From CAZRIE01 sp964600075 (lineage in GTDB: Bacteria; Bacteroidota; Bacteroidia; Flavobacteriales; Flavobacteriaceae), in the NCBI GenBank assembly GCA_964600075.1, contig CAZRIE010000077.1:1-19764 (forward strand): a stretch of 19,764 bases of DNA, read 5' to 3'. The notes below the pieces were generated by a model, which saw only the letters and a list, made by a program, of their open reading frames with translations, searched no databases and had not been told where the DNA came from. Positions within the stretch are counted from its first letter, which is position 1; every line of letters begins with the position of its first letter. The position numbers were made by a program, and so were the translations under genes. Of the stretch, positions 1 to 8,628 are shown in pieces.

Positions 1-11
1 ACCAAATCAAT

Positions 12-2027
12 TTGAAATCCATCCCAACATATAAGACTATTTTACTCAGTGCCGTTTTCACGGTACTGGGGATTGCTGCATCAAATGCCCAGTTTTTGTT
101 ACAGGCACCTGATAGCGGTGATGAAACGAACTATCGTTGGTACGAAGCCTCCGACACTGCTACCGTCTTGGGTACGAATTCGTTTTACGAAGTGACCCAG
201 CGTGGAGTTTACTTCGCAACCTACGATGGTACTTTGTGTGGGCAAAATGCTACGGGCTATTTTATCGTCACTAATTGTAACTCACCATTTAATGAAGTAA
301 CCTTAGATATTTCTGCCAATCAAGTTCCGCCAGGCGCTACACTTAGTTGGAGTCCATCGTTAACAGGAAACCAAACTAGTCCCACAGTAATCGCTACGCA
401 GACCGTTGTACGTTACACGGCAACAATAAATAAAGCTGGTAATAGCAAAAGCCTTCCGAATTTCACGGTCGTATGTATGGATGAATCCGCGACCTTGGTC
501 GACGATTTGGTTACTGTAAACGAAGATGAATCTGTTGTTGTCGATATTTATGCTAATGATTCAGACCTACCGACAACAGGGACTTTGATGATTTCCGACA
601 CACCTGATAATGGAACAGTTAATATTGACAATAATGGTACTCCTAACAATCCGATAGATGATAGTGTCACTTACATTCCAAATCCGGACTATAACGGACC
701 GGACACATTTGACTATACCGTCTGTAATTCATTCGGTGATTGCAGTACAGCAACCGTAACCGTTGACGTGCTTCCTATTGTTGATGCTATCGACGACGCT
801 ATCGCAACGAATGAAAATACTCCAATCGATATCGATATTTTGGATAATGACAATGATATTCCATCCGTAGGAACTTTAACTACAACTAATCCATCCAACG
901 GTAATGTAACTATAAACAGTGGAGGGACGCCCAATGATCCATCTGACGATACGGTGACGTATACACCGGACACCGATTTTGTTGGGACGGATACTTTTAC
1001 CTACACTCTTTGCGATGTTTTGGGGAATTGTAATACTGCGACTGTAACGATAGTAGTTACCAATGTAGTGGATCTAGACGCGGATAATGATGGTATTCTC
1101 GATAATTTCGAAGATTTGAACTTGGATGCCGATAACGATCCTATCACTGATTCTACGGATACAGATGGAGATGGTATTGCCGATTATTTAGATATAGATA
1201 GTGATAACGATGGTATACCAGACAATGTAGAGGCGCAAACAACGTTCGGGTATATTCAACCAAATGGACAAGATTTCAACAGCAATGGACTGGATGATGC
1301 CTATGAGGCCAATGGTAATTTGGGAATCATTCCCGAAGATACCGATAACGACAGTCTGCCGGATTATGTTGATGAAGATAGTGATAACGATAATATACCT
1401 GACGCTATCGAAGGTCATGATTATAACCAAGATGGAATTCCCGATGTAATCTTAATAGGCTCCGATAAGGACAATGATGGGTTAGACGATGGCTATGAAG
1501 GCAGTACGGCAATTGATATTGATGTTAATGACGAAATCAACGACCCGTACAGTGATCTGCCGAATACGGATGGCGACGAGGAACCCGACTATAGGGATAT
1601 TGATGATGATAATGATGGTATAGAATCAAAAGATGAAGACATAGACTCCGATGGAAACTATGCGAACGATGATAGCGATGGTGACGGTATACCTGAATAT
1701 CTTGAGCCAAATGCTTCTGAGGAAGTAATTCAAGTCTTTAATGTGATAACGCCTAACGGCGATGGCGTACACGATGTACTTACCATAGCTGGTCTAGAGA
1801 ATTTCCCGGATAATTCGATACGCATCTTCAATCGATGGGGTGTATTGGTCTACGGTACACAGGCCTATAATACTCAAGGTAATGTGTTCGATGGCACTTC
1901 TAAGGGCAGGGTGACAGTAGATGTAGATAGAAAATTACCAGTAGGAACTTATTTCTACATTTTAGATTACAAAAACAATATTGACGAAATGAAATCCATA
2001 TCAGGATACATTTATATAAACAGATAG
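12..2027 (+). CDS. T9SS type B secreted protein with cadherin-like and TSP3 repeats
   Basis: This is a probable cell-surface or secreted adhesin-like protein exported by the type IX secretion system. A signal peptide covers residues 1-26 (hydrophobic core, then A-S-N-A before Q27). Ig-like strands follow (about 28-155), then two cadherin-like repeats of the 'tandem-95' kind (about 163-255 and 258-351, each with D-x-F-x-Y-T-x-C near its end). An Asp-rich thrombospondin type 3 calcium-binding region covers 354-573 (many DxDxDG units). The gliding-motility-associated C-terminal domain, the type B sorting signal, covers 575-671 (TPNGDGVHD, IFNRWG, PVGTYFY). The start used is TTG at 12. The frame is open to the window edge with no ATG, so the true start may lie further left. 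The stop is 5 bases before the SprF-like gene, so the two are probably cotranscribed. Family assignment is sure; the ligand is unknown. Confidence 0.88.
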   Translation: MKSIPTYKTILLSAVFTVLGIAASNAQFLLQAPDSGDETNYRWYEASDTATVLGTNSFYEVTQRGVYFATYDGTLCGQNATGYFIVTNCNSPFNEVTLDISANQVPPGATLSWSPSLTGNQTSPTVIATQTVVRYTATINKAGNSKSLPNFTVVCMDESATLVDDLVTVNEDESVVVDIYANDSDLPTTGTLMISDTPDNGTVNIDNNGTPNNPIDDSVTYIPNPDYNGPDTFDYTVCNSFGDCSTATVTVDVLPIVDAIDDAIATNENTPIDIDILDNDNDIPSVGTLTTTNPSNGNVTINSGGTPNDPSDDTVTYTPDTDFVGTDTFTYTLCDVLGNCNTATVTIVVTNVVDLDADNDGILDNFEDLNLDADNDPITDSTDTDGDGIADYLDIDSDNDGIPDNVEAQTTFGYIQPNGQDFNSNGLDDAYEANGNLGIIPEDTDNDSLPDYVDEDSDNDNIPDAIEGHDYNQDGIPDVILIGSDKDNDGLDDGYEGSTAIDIDVNDEINDPYSDLPNTDGDEEPDYRDIDDDNDGIESKDEDIDSDGNYANDDSDGDGIPEYLEPNASEEVIQVFNVITPNGDGVHDVLTIAGLENFPDNSIRIFNRWGVLVYGTQAYNTQGNVFDGTSKGRVTVDVDRKLPVGTYFYILDYKNNIDEMKSISGYIYINR

Positions 2028-2032
2028 CAGTT

Positions 2033-2986
2033 ATGATGATCCCAAATCTCAAAACGACCGCTAGCAAATTATTTATAGTGTTTGCCGTAATCTTATTTGC
2101 GGCGGTGCAACAGGTATTTGCACAGCAAGATGCCCAGTACACCCAATATATGTACAATACGGTCAGTGTAAACCCTGGTTATGCCGGATCTCGTGGTCAT
2201 ATGAGTGTTGCGGCTTTACATCGTTCGCAATGGGTAGGCCTTGATGGTGCCCCTACGACACAAACTTTAAATATACACTCACCCATTGGTTATAGAGGTG
2301 TTGGTCTTGGCATGTCAATCGTAAATGATAAGATAGGGCCGACTTCTGAAACATATTTCGATATTGACTTCTCTTACACGCTACACACCTCTACCGAAGG
2401 TCGGTTGAGTTTTGGCTTGAAAGGAACCGCCCATCTATTAGATGTCCGCTTTTCGGAACTTAATCAAATCGCCCCTGATACAAGCTTGGAACAGGATATT
2501 GATAATCGTTTTTCACCAAACTTCGGGGCGGGAGTCTATTATCACACTAAGAAATTTTATGCAGGACTGTCGGTACCAAGAATTTTACAGACCGTACATT
2601 TCAAAGATGGACCGGCACCTTCTACCGCTCGGGAACAAATGAATTTATATTTTATTACCGGATATGTTTGGGATTTGAATCCGAATTTGAAATTCAAACC
2701 CACCCTTTTAACCAAGTTGGTACAAGGTGCGCCGCTACAGGTAGATATTTCGGCAAACTTTATGATAAGCGAAAAATTCATTCTGGGTGCCGCCTACCGC
2801 TTGGATGCCGCTTTTAGTGGTATGTTAGGCTTTAATATCTCGAACAAATTTTTGATAGGTATGGCCTACGATCGCGAAATCACCGAATTAGGCAGTGCTG
2901 TCTTTAACGATGGCTCTTTCGAGGTCATTCTTCGTTATGATTTTATTACAACCAAGGGCAATTTGAAATCTCCAAGGTTCTTCTAA
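2033..2986 (+). CDS. PorP/SprF family type IX secretion membrane protein
   Basis: The 317-residue protein has a signal peptide (cleavage likely after A30, before QQDAQ) and the family opening QYTQYMYNTVSVNPGYAGSR, followed by alternating beta strands of an outer-membrane barrel. The LHRSQWVGLDGAP segment is also typical. PorP/SprF proteins are outer-membrane partners of T9SS. In Flavobacterium johnsoniae SprF is needed for secretion of the type B adhesin SprB, and sprF-like genes commonly sit directly downstream of type B cargo genes, as here (5-base gap). By inference this protein serves the upstream 671-residue protein and perhaps the 1206-residue protein downstream. The start is ATG at 2033; a second ATG follows immediately at 2036. 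A strong hairpin at 3129-3176 probably ends the transcript. Confidence 0.9.
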   Translation: MMIPNLKTTASKLFIVFAVILFAAVQQVFAQQDAQYTQYMYNTVSVNPGYAGSRGHMSVAALHRSQWVGLDGAPTTQTLNIHSPIGYRGVGLGMSIVNDKIGPTSETYFDIDFSYTLHTSTEGRLSFGLKGTAHLLDVRFSELNQIAPDTSLEQDIDNRFSPNFGAGVYYHTKKFYAGLSVPRILQTVHFKDGPAPSTAREQMNLYFITGYVWDLNPNLKFKPTLLTKLVQGAPLQVDISANFMISEKFILGAAYRLDAAFSGMLGFNISNKFLIGMAYDREITELGSAVFNDGSFEVILRYDFITTKGNLKSPRFF

Positions 2987-3375
2987 ATTCTTTCCTATTT
3001 AAGAATTTACGTTATATTTTGCTGATATAACTTTCCTCTACAGTTTATTGATTGGCTAAATTGATTTTGTCTCTCAAAAAATTTTATTCCTACTTTTCTT
3101 TAAGAATTATAACTCGTTTAAAAGCCATAATTGAGCGTTAACGTAAAGTATAAAACTACGTTAGCGCTTGATTTTTAAACACTTCTTGGCTGTCAAGCGG
3201 TTAAAACCATCCGAACATCGGCTAATTTTCTAGATCGGGTACTTCGATGGTAATTTTGTAGGAGAATTAGACGCTAAGTCTACTGAAATAGAAAATCTTA
3301 AAGCTTCAACGTATCGCACATTTGTTTAGGGCGAAAAAAGGGTTTTGAGTGATTCAGGTTTAAAAACCTTGACCT
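2987..3375. other. 389-base gene-free interval
   Basis: The interval is AT-rich and holds no convincing open reading frame on either strand. It contains the strong hairpin listed at 3129-3176, presumably terminating the preceding operon, and must contain the promoter of the 1206-residue gene. One -7-like box (TAATTTTG at 3251-3258) lacks a TTG at the expected distance, so I do not call that promoter. Confidence 0.6.
3129..3176 (+). terminator. Long hairpin terminator after the SprF-like gene
   Basis: The core arms 3133-3145 and 3157-3169 pair over 13 bp with two G-T wobbles around an 11-base loop. The stem extends through 3129-3132 with 3170-3173, giving about 17 bp. A short T run (3172-3176) follows. 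It lies about 145 bases past the stop codon of the SprF-like gene, so it could instead act in the leader of the next gene; termination is the simpler reading. Confidence 0.6.
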
Positions 3376-6300
3376 ATGAAGAATAACTACAATTCAATTG
3401 CCAGTATTACGGTATCGGTTTTAATCATAGCGCTTTTTTGTTTTACACAAACGGTTAATAGTCAAGCCAATTCTATAAGAACAGGGGTAACTTTCAATTG
3501 GGCCGACAATCAAACGACACTTAGTGATCCTGCAAACTTGCAATCCATAAATATTAATGGAGCTGACTATACAACTTTTGTGGTTCCTTCATCATATGAG
3601 ATGACCCGTCTAGGGCCTGGTGGTCAAAATCAAAATAATATTTGGTTAAACGGCACACAGTTGGTGGCCGGTAGTAATAGCCCAAATTGGTCAAATGATG
3701 CATTAGACGCTTATCAATCATTGAATTTGAACCATTATTTTCAATCGAATAATGCAGGTGATAATATTTGTCTAAATTATGCTGCACTTCCTACTACAAA
3801 TGCTCAAATACAAACAATTGTGTATAGTCCAGGTATACCTTCTAATCCTGACGGTGTTATAGCGATAACTGAGCGAGGTGGCAATAACTGTATGTACATA
3901 GAGCTCTATGGTACACCCTCTGGCGGAGGCCCTGAACAATTATTAGGTCAAACTTTTATAAGAAACCAAGGAAATTTAACAGGGGTCCTACCACAAGGAC
4001 CACCGACGACGACCAGCGACTATTGGAGCAGTGGAAGAAACAACGAAAACAATCAGATAATAGGCATCGCACTTTACCAACTTTCAGAATTGGCACCAGT
4101 TGGTTCCACTATTACCTCGATTCGATATTTGGGAGCAACCAACGATCATGGAGACGGTAAGTTTTTTTTGATGCAGACTTATGCTAAAGACGACAGTTTA
4201 AGAATAAAATTAGATCGTGAGGGCAATGGCGATATTGCGGCTAATGATCTTGTACCTTCTGGTAGTACCTATACCCTAACTTCTGCTACTTCAAACGGAG
4301 CATTGACTTTCAACCCTGATGGAACCTTTAATTACATTCCTGATTCCGGGTTTACGGGCAATGATACTTTTGAGTATGAAGTATGTCTTCCGGCTCCTAA
4401 CACAAACGTTTGTGATACCGGAACCGCAATTATTATAATCAAGCTCGAGGCTATTTTCGATAGTTTAAATGTAATACATAATTCGACCGACAATGCCATA
4501 AACATTCTTGACAATGATAATTTCGGTAGTTCAGGCCCCAAGGTAAATGGAGCAATAACCAATTTTACTTTACCGACCAATGGTACTATATCGTTGAACG
4601 ATAGTGGTACTCCAAGTGAATCTTATGATGATTTTTTCAACTATACACCGAGTATTGGCTTTACTGGAACGGACTTTTTCAACTATGAAATAACCGATGC
4701 AGGCGGGAGTACAGATTTGGCATCGGTTTATATTTCCACTGCTTTTGATACTGACAATGACGGTATTGATGACAGAACCGATCTTGACGATGACAATGAC
4801 GGTATTACCGACTCCAATGAAGCTCTAGAGTGTATCGATGACGACTACTTTTCATGGGAATTTAATGCTCCCGTGGGAACAAGAACAAATAATTTTGTTG
4901 AAAATCCCGCGATTTCAAACTGGTTAATCTCCAGCACTGAAAATGTAACCACGGGTATGGGTCTAATGGGTGATTCTCCCAGTTCCGAATTACAGATATC
5001 AGGTTTGGATGCGGCTACGTATACAGATGCAATCATACAAGATGAATACATTCAGGTAAGTTTTACAACAGCGACAGGCTTAATACATCCAATTATAGAA
5101 AGCATAGGTATGAACTGGTATCAAAACTCAAATGGTACGGCCGTGGGCCATTCGTATGATGCAGCATTGGCAATATCAAAAGATAATTTTTCCACTTCGA
5201 TTTTACTATATTCAGATATCAGGATACATTACCCTACAAATGGGGTATCGGCGTTTTTCGATATGGCTCCGTCAGGTGCCACTTTCAATTTAGAGGAGAA
5301 TACAACATATACTGTTCGTATGTATGTGTATAACCAGCAAAATAATGGAAATGTTTCTTATTCGGTATTTGATGACTTTACGGTTAGGGTCTCTGCGTGT
5401 AATGCCCTTGATACCGATACCGATGCAGTTTTTGATTATTTTGATTTAGATAGCGATAATGATGGTATTCTTGATGCAGTCGAAGCTGGCCATGCAGAAG
5501 CAAACCTAGATGGTCGCGTCAATGGTTCAGTTGGTAGTGATGGAATACCAGATGTTGTACAGGCCGACCCGGACGGGGGAAATGTAAATTATACCTTGGC
5601 GGAAAGCAACGATGATACGGATACGATTTTTGATTTCCTTGATTTGGATGCCGATGGCGATGGTATTCCCGACAATGTAGAAGCCCAAACTACTGTAGGA
5701 TATATTGTAGCTACAAATGCTGTAGACGGCAATGGAGTTGATATGGCGTATTCCTCAGGATTAGAGCCAACAAATACTGATGGTGCCGACACCCCTGATT
5801 ATTTAGATACCGATTCCGATAACGAAGGCGGTAATGACACTACCGAAGCGGCGCTGGCATTATCGGGCAATGATATCGATACGGATGGACTTGATGATGC
5901 TACAGATGCTGATACTTCGGGCTATGCGGATGCTGGTGGAACAATAGACGACCTTCTTTCGGCACCTGTGATATTACCAGATTCGGATAACGACGCCAAT
6001 GCGGGGGGTGACGTCGATTTCAGAGATGTTCCTGATGCTATTAGCGTTGATCTCGATACGGACGACGATGGTATATTGGATAGCTTTGAAGACTTGAATA
6101 CTGACGGTGATAGCGATCCGACTACGAACCCCACCAATTCGGACGGGGATCTGTATCCCGACTATTTGGACATCGATAGTGATAACGACGGTGTACCGGA
6201 TAATACAGAGGCGCAGACGACTTCCGGATATATTCCGCCAAGTCTTCAAGATACCAATGGCAATGGTTTAGACGATGCCTATGAAATTGATGGAAACTTG

Positions 6301-6996
6301 GGGCTGTTCCCAGTAAACACAGACGGCGAAGATCTACCTGATTATTTAGACCTTGATAGTGATAACGACAATGTACCCGATGCCATAGAAGCACACGATC
6401 AAGACCATGACGGTAGAGCTGATGAACTATTTATAGGTTCTGACAAAGACGATGATGGTCTTGATGATGGCTATGAAGGTATACAGGTACTAGATGCTGA
6501 TGTGAACGACGAAATCGATAATCCTTTTGCATATCTGCCGAATACCGATAACGATGAAGAACTGGACTATCGAGATATCGATGATGACGGAGATGAGATT
6601 CCCACCCGCGAAGAAGATACTGACGCTGATGGCAATTATGCCAACGACGATGAAAACAATAATGGAACGCCTGATTATTTAGAAGCTCCGTACATAGATG
6701 TGGTTGTCTATAATGTGGTAACCCCTAATGGAGATGGAGTACACGACATTCTCACAATTTCGGGCCTTGAGGAAAGACCGAATAACAGCTTACAAATATT
6801 CAATAGATGGGGTATCTTGTTATATGCTACCGAATCTTACAATACAAGAGGTAATTATTTTGACGGATATTCGTTGGCAAGACTTACGTCTAGCAATGAA
6901 GAGAGATTACCGATCGGAACATATTTCTATAGTTTCGTCTTTGAAGATACAACAGGCGCGCGTAGAACACTTAAAGGATATTTATACCTGAACTGA
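3376..6996 (+). CDS. Large T9SS type B secreted protein, 1206 aa
   Basis: This is a probable secreted or surface-anchored protein exported by T9SS. It has a signal peptide at 1-29 (before Q30), a globular N-terminal domain (about 33-270, with the IGIALYQLSELAP segment) and two cadherin-like repeats (about 272-352 and 359-456). A short TSP3 calcium-repeat block (458-482) is followed by a beta-rich insert of about 190 residues (488-676), then a long TSP3 region (679-1104). The type B sorting domain is at 1109-1206 (TPNGDGVHD, IFNRWG, PIGTYFY). Residues 936-1206 match the end of the 671-residue protein upstream closely, so the two genes are paralogues over that part. The start is ATG 3376, right before a good signal peptide. 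The gene stands alone, with a hairpin on each side. The ligand cannot be read from sequence; an adhesin or matrix role is inferred. Confidence 0.9.
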   Translation: MKNNYNSIASITVSVLIIALFCFTQTVNSQANSIRTGVTFNWADNQTTLSDPANLQSININGADYTTFVVPSSYEMTRLGPGGQNQNNIWLNGTQLVAGSNSPNWSNDALDAYQSLNLNHYFQSNNAGDNICLNYAALPTTNAQIQTIVYSPGIPSNPDGVIAITERGGNNCMYIELYGTPSGGGPEQLLGQTFIRNQGNLTGVLPQGPPTTTSDYWSSGRNNENNQIIGIALYQLSELAPVGSTITSIRYLGATNDHGDGKFFLMQTYAKDDSLRIKLDREGNGDIAANDLVPSGSTYTLTSATSNGALTFNPDGTFNYIPDSGFTGNDTFEYEVCLPAPNTNVCDTGTAIIIIKLEAIFDSLNVIHNSTDNAINILDNDNFGSSGPKVNGAITNFTLPTNGTISLNDSGTPSESYDDFFNYTPSIGFTGTDFFNYEITDAGGSTDLASVYISTAFDTDNDGIDDRTDLDDDNDGITDSNEALECIDDDYFSWEFNAPVGTRTNNFVENPAISNWLISSTENVTTGMGLMGDSPSSELQISGLDAATYTDAIIQDEYIQVSFTTATGLIHPIIESIGMNWYQNSNGTAVGHSYDAALAISKDNFSTSILLYSDIRIHYPTNGVSAFFDMAPSGATFNLEENTTYTVRMYVYNQQNNGNVSYSVFDDFTVRVSACNALDTDTDAVFDYFDLDSDNDGILDAVEAGHAEANLDGRVNGSVGSDGIPDVVQADPDGGNVNYTLAESNDDTDTIFDFLDLDADGDGIPDNVEAQTTVGYIVATNAVDGNGVDMAYSSGLEPTNTDGADTPDYLDTDSDNEGGNDTTEAALALSGNDIDTDGLDDATDADTSGYADAGGTIDDLLSAPVILPDSDNDANAGGDVDFRDVPDAISVDLDTDDDGILDSFEDLNTDGDSDPTTNPTNSDGDLYPDYLDIDSDNDGVPDNTEAQTTSGYIPPSLQDTNGNGLDDAYEIDGNLGLFPVNTDGEDLPDYLDLDSDNDNVPDAIEAHDQDHDGRADELFIGSDKDDDGLDDGYEGIQVLDADVNDEIDNPFAYLPNTDNDEELDYRDIDDDGDEIPTREEDTDADGNYANDDENNNGTPDYLEAPYIDVVVYNVVTPNGDGVHDILTISGLEERPNNSLQIFNRWGILLYATESYNTRGNYFDGYSLARLTSSNEERLPIGTYFYSFVFEDTTGARRTLKGYLYLN

Positions 6997-7020
6997 TACT
7001 CTATCCACACGGAAAGAATG

Positions 7021-7057
7021 AAAACCCTTGATTTGCAACTCAGGGGTTTTCTTTTTT
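7021..7057 (+). terminator. Rho-independent terminator of the 1206-aa gene
   Basis: Arms 7021-7031 (AAAACCCTTGA) and 7040-7050 (TCAGGGGTTTT) pair over 11 bp with one G-T wobble and an 8-base loop. A C then six T follow (7051-7057). It begins 24 bases after the stop codon. Confidence 0.88.
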
Positions 7058-7105
7058 ATGAAATTGCTGGTGCTGATTGTTCGATAACTATATTTTATCG
7101 ACCTC

Positions 7106-7139
7106 TTGGCGCGATACTAAATCAAAGGTGTTATTTTTG
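7106..7139 (+). promoter_or_regulatory. Bacteroidota-type promoter upstream of idi
   Basis: TTG at 7106-7108, a 23-base spacer and TATTTTTG at 7132-7139 fit the flavobacterial consensus TTG-N17-23-TAnnTTTG. It lies just after the previous gene's terminator and about 35-40 bases before the idi start codon. Pattern match only. Confidence 0.6.
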
Positions 7140-7174
7140 TATTAGAAGGAGCTTTCTTAGTTCCAGAAAAAAAA

Positions 7175-7714
7175 TTGCACTTGAAAGAAGAAGAGGTAAT
7201 CTTGGTCAACCAAGATGACGAACAGATTGGCACGATGCCGAAAATGGAAGCTCATGAAAAGGCAGTTCTACATCGCGCATTTTCGGTTTTCATCATGAAC
7301 AATAAGGGAGAAACAATGTTACAGCAGCGCGCGGAGCATAAATACCATTCCCCGTTGTTATGGACTAATACCTGTTGCAGCCATCAGCGAGTAGGTGAAT
7401 CGAACATAGTTGCCGGTAAAAGAAGACTACAAGAAGAGATGGGCTTTGTCGCCGAATTGAACGAAATGTTTTCGTTTATTTATAAGGCACCATTCGATAA
7501 CGGACTTACGGAACATGAATTGGATCACGTTATGGTCGGAAGATGCGAAGACAATCCTGTCATAAACCCTAATGAAGTAGCCGATTGGAAGTGGATGCTG
7601 CCTGATGATATAAAAAACGATATCAGTGAACACCCCGAAAAGTATACGGTTTGGTTTAAGATTATTTTTGAAAGGTTTTTTGACTATATCAATCAAAATA
7701 AAGGTGGTCTATGA
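7175..7714 (+). CDS. idi: Isopentenyl-diphosphate delta-isomerase, type 1
   Basis: A cytoplasmic Nudix-fold enzyme that interconverts isopentenyl and dimethylallyl diphosphate in isoprenoid synthesis. Visible signatures are KMEAHEKAVLHRAFSVF (metal-ligand candidates H27 and H33), WTNTCCSHQR (catalytic Cys68 and metal ligand His70), the Nudix-like stretch GKRRLQEEMGF (81-91) and TEHELDH (113-118, acidic metal and catalytic residues). Length (about 179 aa) is normal for the family. No ATG is available in the open frame, which begins after a stop at 7118. The start is TTG at 7175 or TTG at 7181; the second gives MKEEEVILVN, which resembles relatives better. The stop overlaps the next gene by 4 bases (ATGA), so the two are translationally coupled. 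It is first in a run with the pterin synthase, peroxiredoxin and probably manA genes. Confidence 0.94.
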   Translation: MHLKEEEVILVNQDDEQIGTMPKMEAHEKAVLHRAFSVFIMNNKGETMLQQRAEHKYHSPLLWTNTCCSHQRVGESNIVAGKRRLQEEMGFVAELNEMFSFIYKAPFDNGLTEHELDHVMVGRCEDNPVINPNEVADWKWMLPDDIKNDISEHPEKYTVWFKIIFERFFDYINQNKGGL

Positions 7715-8118
7715 AAGTAAAAGTTAGCAGAAAGGCACATTTCAATGCGGCACACCGATTGTATCGGGAAGACTGGGATTTTGACAAGAACGACACTGTT
7801 TTCGGCAAATGTAATAATCCCAATTTTCACGGCCATAATTACGAACTGATTGTTAGCGTAACCGGAAATATTGATAAAGAAACAGGTTTCGTAATGGACA
7901 TGAAGGTTTTGAAAGACTTGATTAAGGAAGAAGTCGAAGATGCTCTGGACCATAAAAATTTAAATGTCGAAGTGCCCGAGTTTAAAAATCTCAATCCAAC
8001 AGCAGAGAATATTTCTGTGGTTATTTGGAATAAACTCCGCCAACATATTGATCAAAAGCATCAACTTGAAGTAGTGCTATACGAAACTCCTCGTAACTTT
8101 GTAACTTTTAACGGATAG
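7711..8118 (+). CDS. 6-pyruvoyl-tetrahydropterin synthase family protein
   Basis: A T-fold enzyme of the PTPS/QueD family, which acts on 7,8-dihydroneopterin triphosphate. Zinc ligands are His15 (in FNAAH), His40 and His42 (HGH). The catalytic Cys34 lies in GKCNNPNFHGHNY, so the spacing is C-x5-HGH. LDHKNLN (with the catalytic Asp-His pair) and YETP near the C-terminus (substrate-binding Glu) are also present. C-x5-HGH is the spacing of the tetrahydrobiopterin-forming PTPS group and closely matches the animal enzyme, whereas QueD usually has C-x3-HGH. I therefore favour a tetrahydropterin role over queuosine synthesis, though automatic annotation may say QueD. The ATG at 7711 overlaps the idi stop. 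Length of 135 aa is normal. Confidence 0.9.
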   Translation: MKVKVSRKAHFNAAHRLYREDWDFDKNDTVFGKCNNPNFHGHNYELIVSVTGNIDKETGFVMDMKVLKDLIKEEVEDALDHKNLNVEVPEFKNLNPTAENISVVIWNKLRQHIDQKHQLEVVLYETPRNFVTFNG

Positions 8119-8120
8119 GA

Positions 8121-8573
8121 ATGGGGCTAAAAGTTGGTGACCAATTACCCGATTTTAAGTTGAAAGATCAAAACGGAAGCCTTTTTTCAAGTGCCCGATT
8201 GAAAGGTAAGAAACCAATGGTCATTTATTTTTACCCGAAAGACAATACACCTGGATGTACTAAGGAGGCATGTGGTTTTCGTGATAATTACGAAGACTTT
8301 ACAGAATTAGGGGCCGAAGTCATCGGAATTAGTTCAAATACCGAGAAAAGTCATCGTCGATTTGCCGACAAGTATCAATTACCATTCATTCTTTTGGCAG
8401 ACACCGACAAAAAAGTAAGAAGACTGTTTAGAGTAGAGAATAACCTACTGCTCGTGCCCGGAAGGGAAACCTATGTAGTAGATACGACCGGTAAGATTAG
8501 AATGGTTTTCAACAGTATGAACGCCACTGAACATATGGGACGTGCATTTAAGGCATTAAAAAATGAAAATTAA
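8121..8573 (+). CDS. bcp: Thioredoxin-dependent thiol peroxidase, Bcp/PrxQ
   Basis: A cytoplasmic peroxiredoxin of the atypical 2-Cys Bcp/PrxQ class, which reduces hydrogen peroxide and organic peroxides using thioredoxin. The active site YPKDNTPGCTKEACGFRD carries the peroxidatic Cys46 and the resolving Cys51 five residues later, typical of this subfamily. GDQLPDFKLKDQNG at the N-terminus is the standard peroxiredoxin opening, and the 150-residue length is normal. The ATG at 8121 is 2 bases after the stop of the pterin synthase gene, so the genes are in one operon. No functional link with the neighbours is obvious beyond cotranscription. Confidence 0.94.
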   Translation: MGLKVGDQLPDFKLKDQNGSLFSSARLKGKKPMVIYFYPKDNTPGCTKEACGFRDNYEDFTELGAEVIGISSNTEKSHRRFADKYQLPFILLADTDKKVRRLFRVENNLLLVPGRETYVVDTTGKIRMVFNSMNATEHMGRAFKALKNEN

Positions 8574-8628
8574 GTTTTGTATCGTCCGAAAGCGTTGGTA
8601 AATCTAGAATCATTAAACCTGCAATAGA

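Noticed and set aside
1071..1730. Possible DNA tandem repeat array from GATAACGATGG-like units
   Set aside because: These are codon-level echoes of Asp-rich TSP3 calcium repeats with irregular spacing, not a DNA satellite or CRISPR.
3251..3258. TAATTTTG as -7 box for the 1206-residue gene
   Set aside because: No TTG at 17-23 bases upstream, so the match is too weak to call.
7018..7218. 66-codon open frame over the terminator and idi promoter
   Set aside because: It runs through a strong terminator hairpin and overlaps the idi start in another frame; no protein features.
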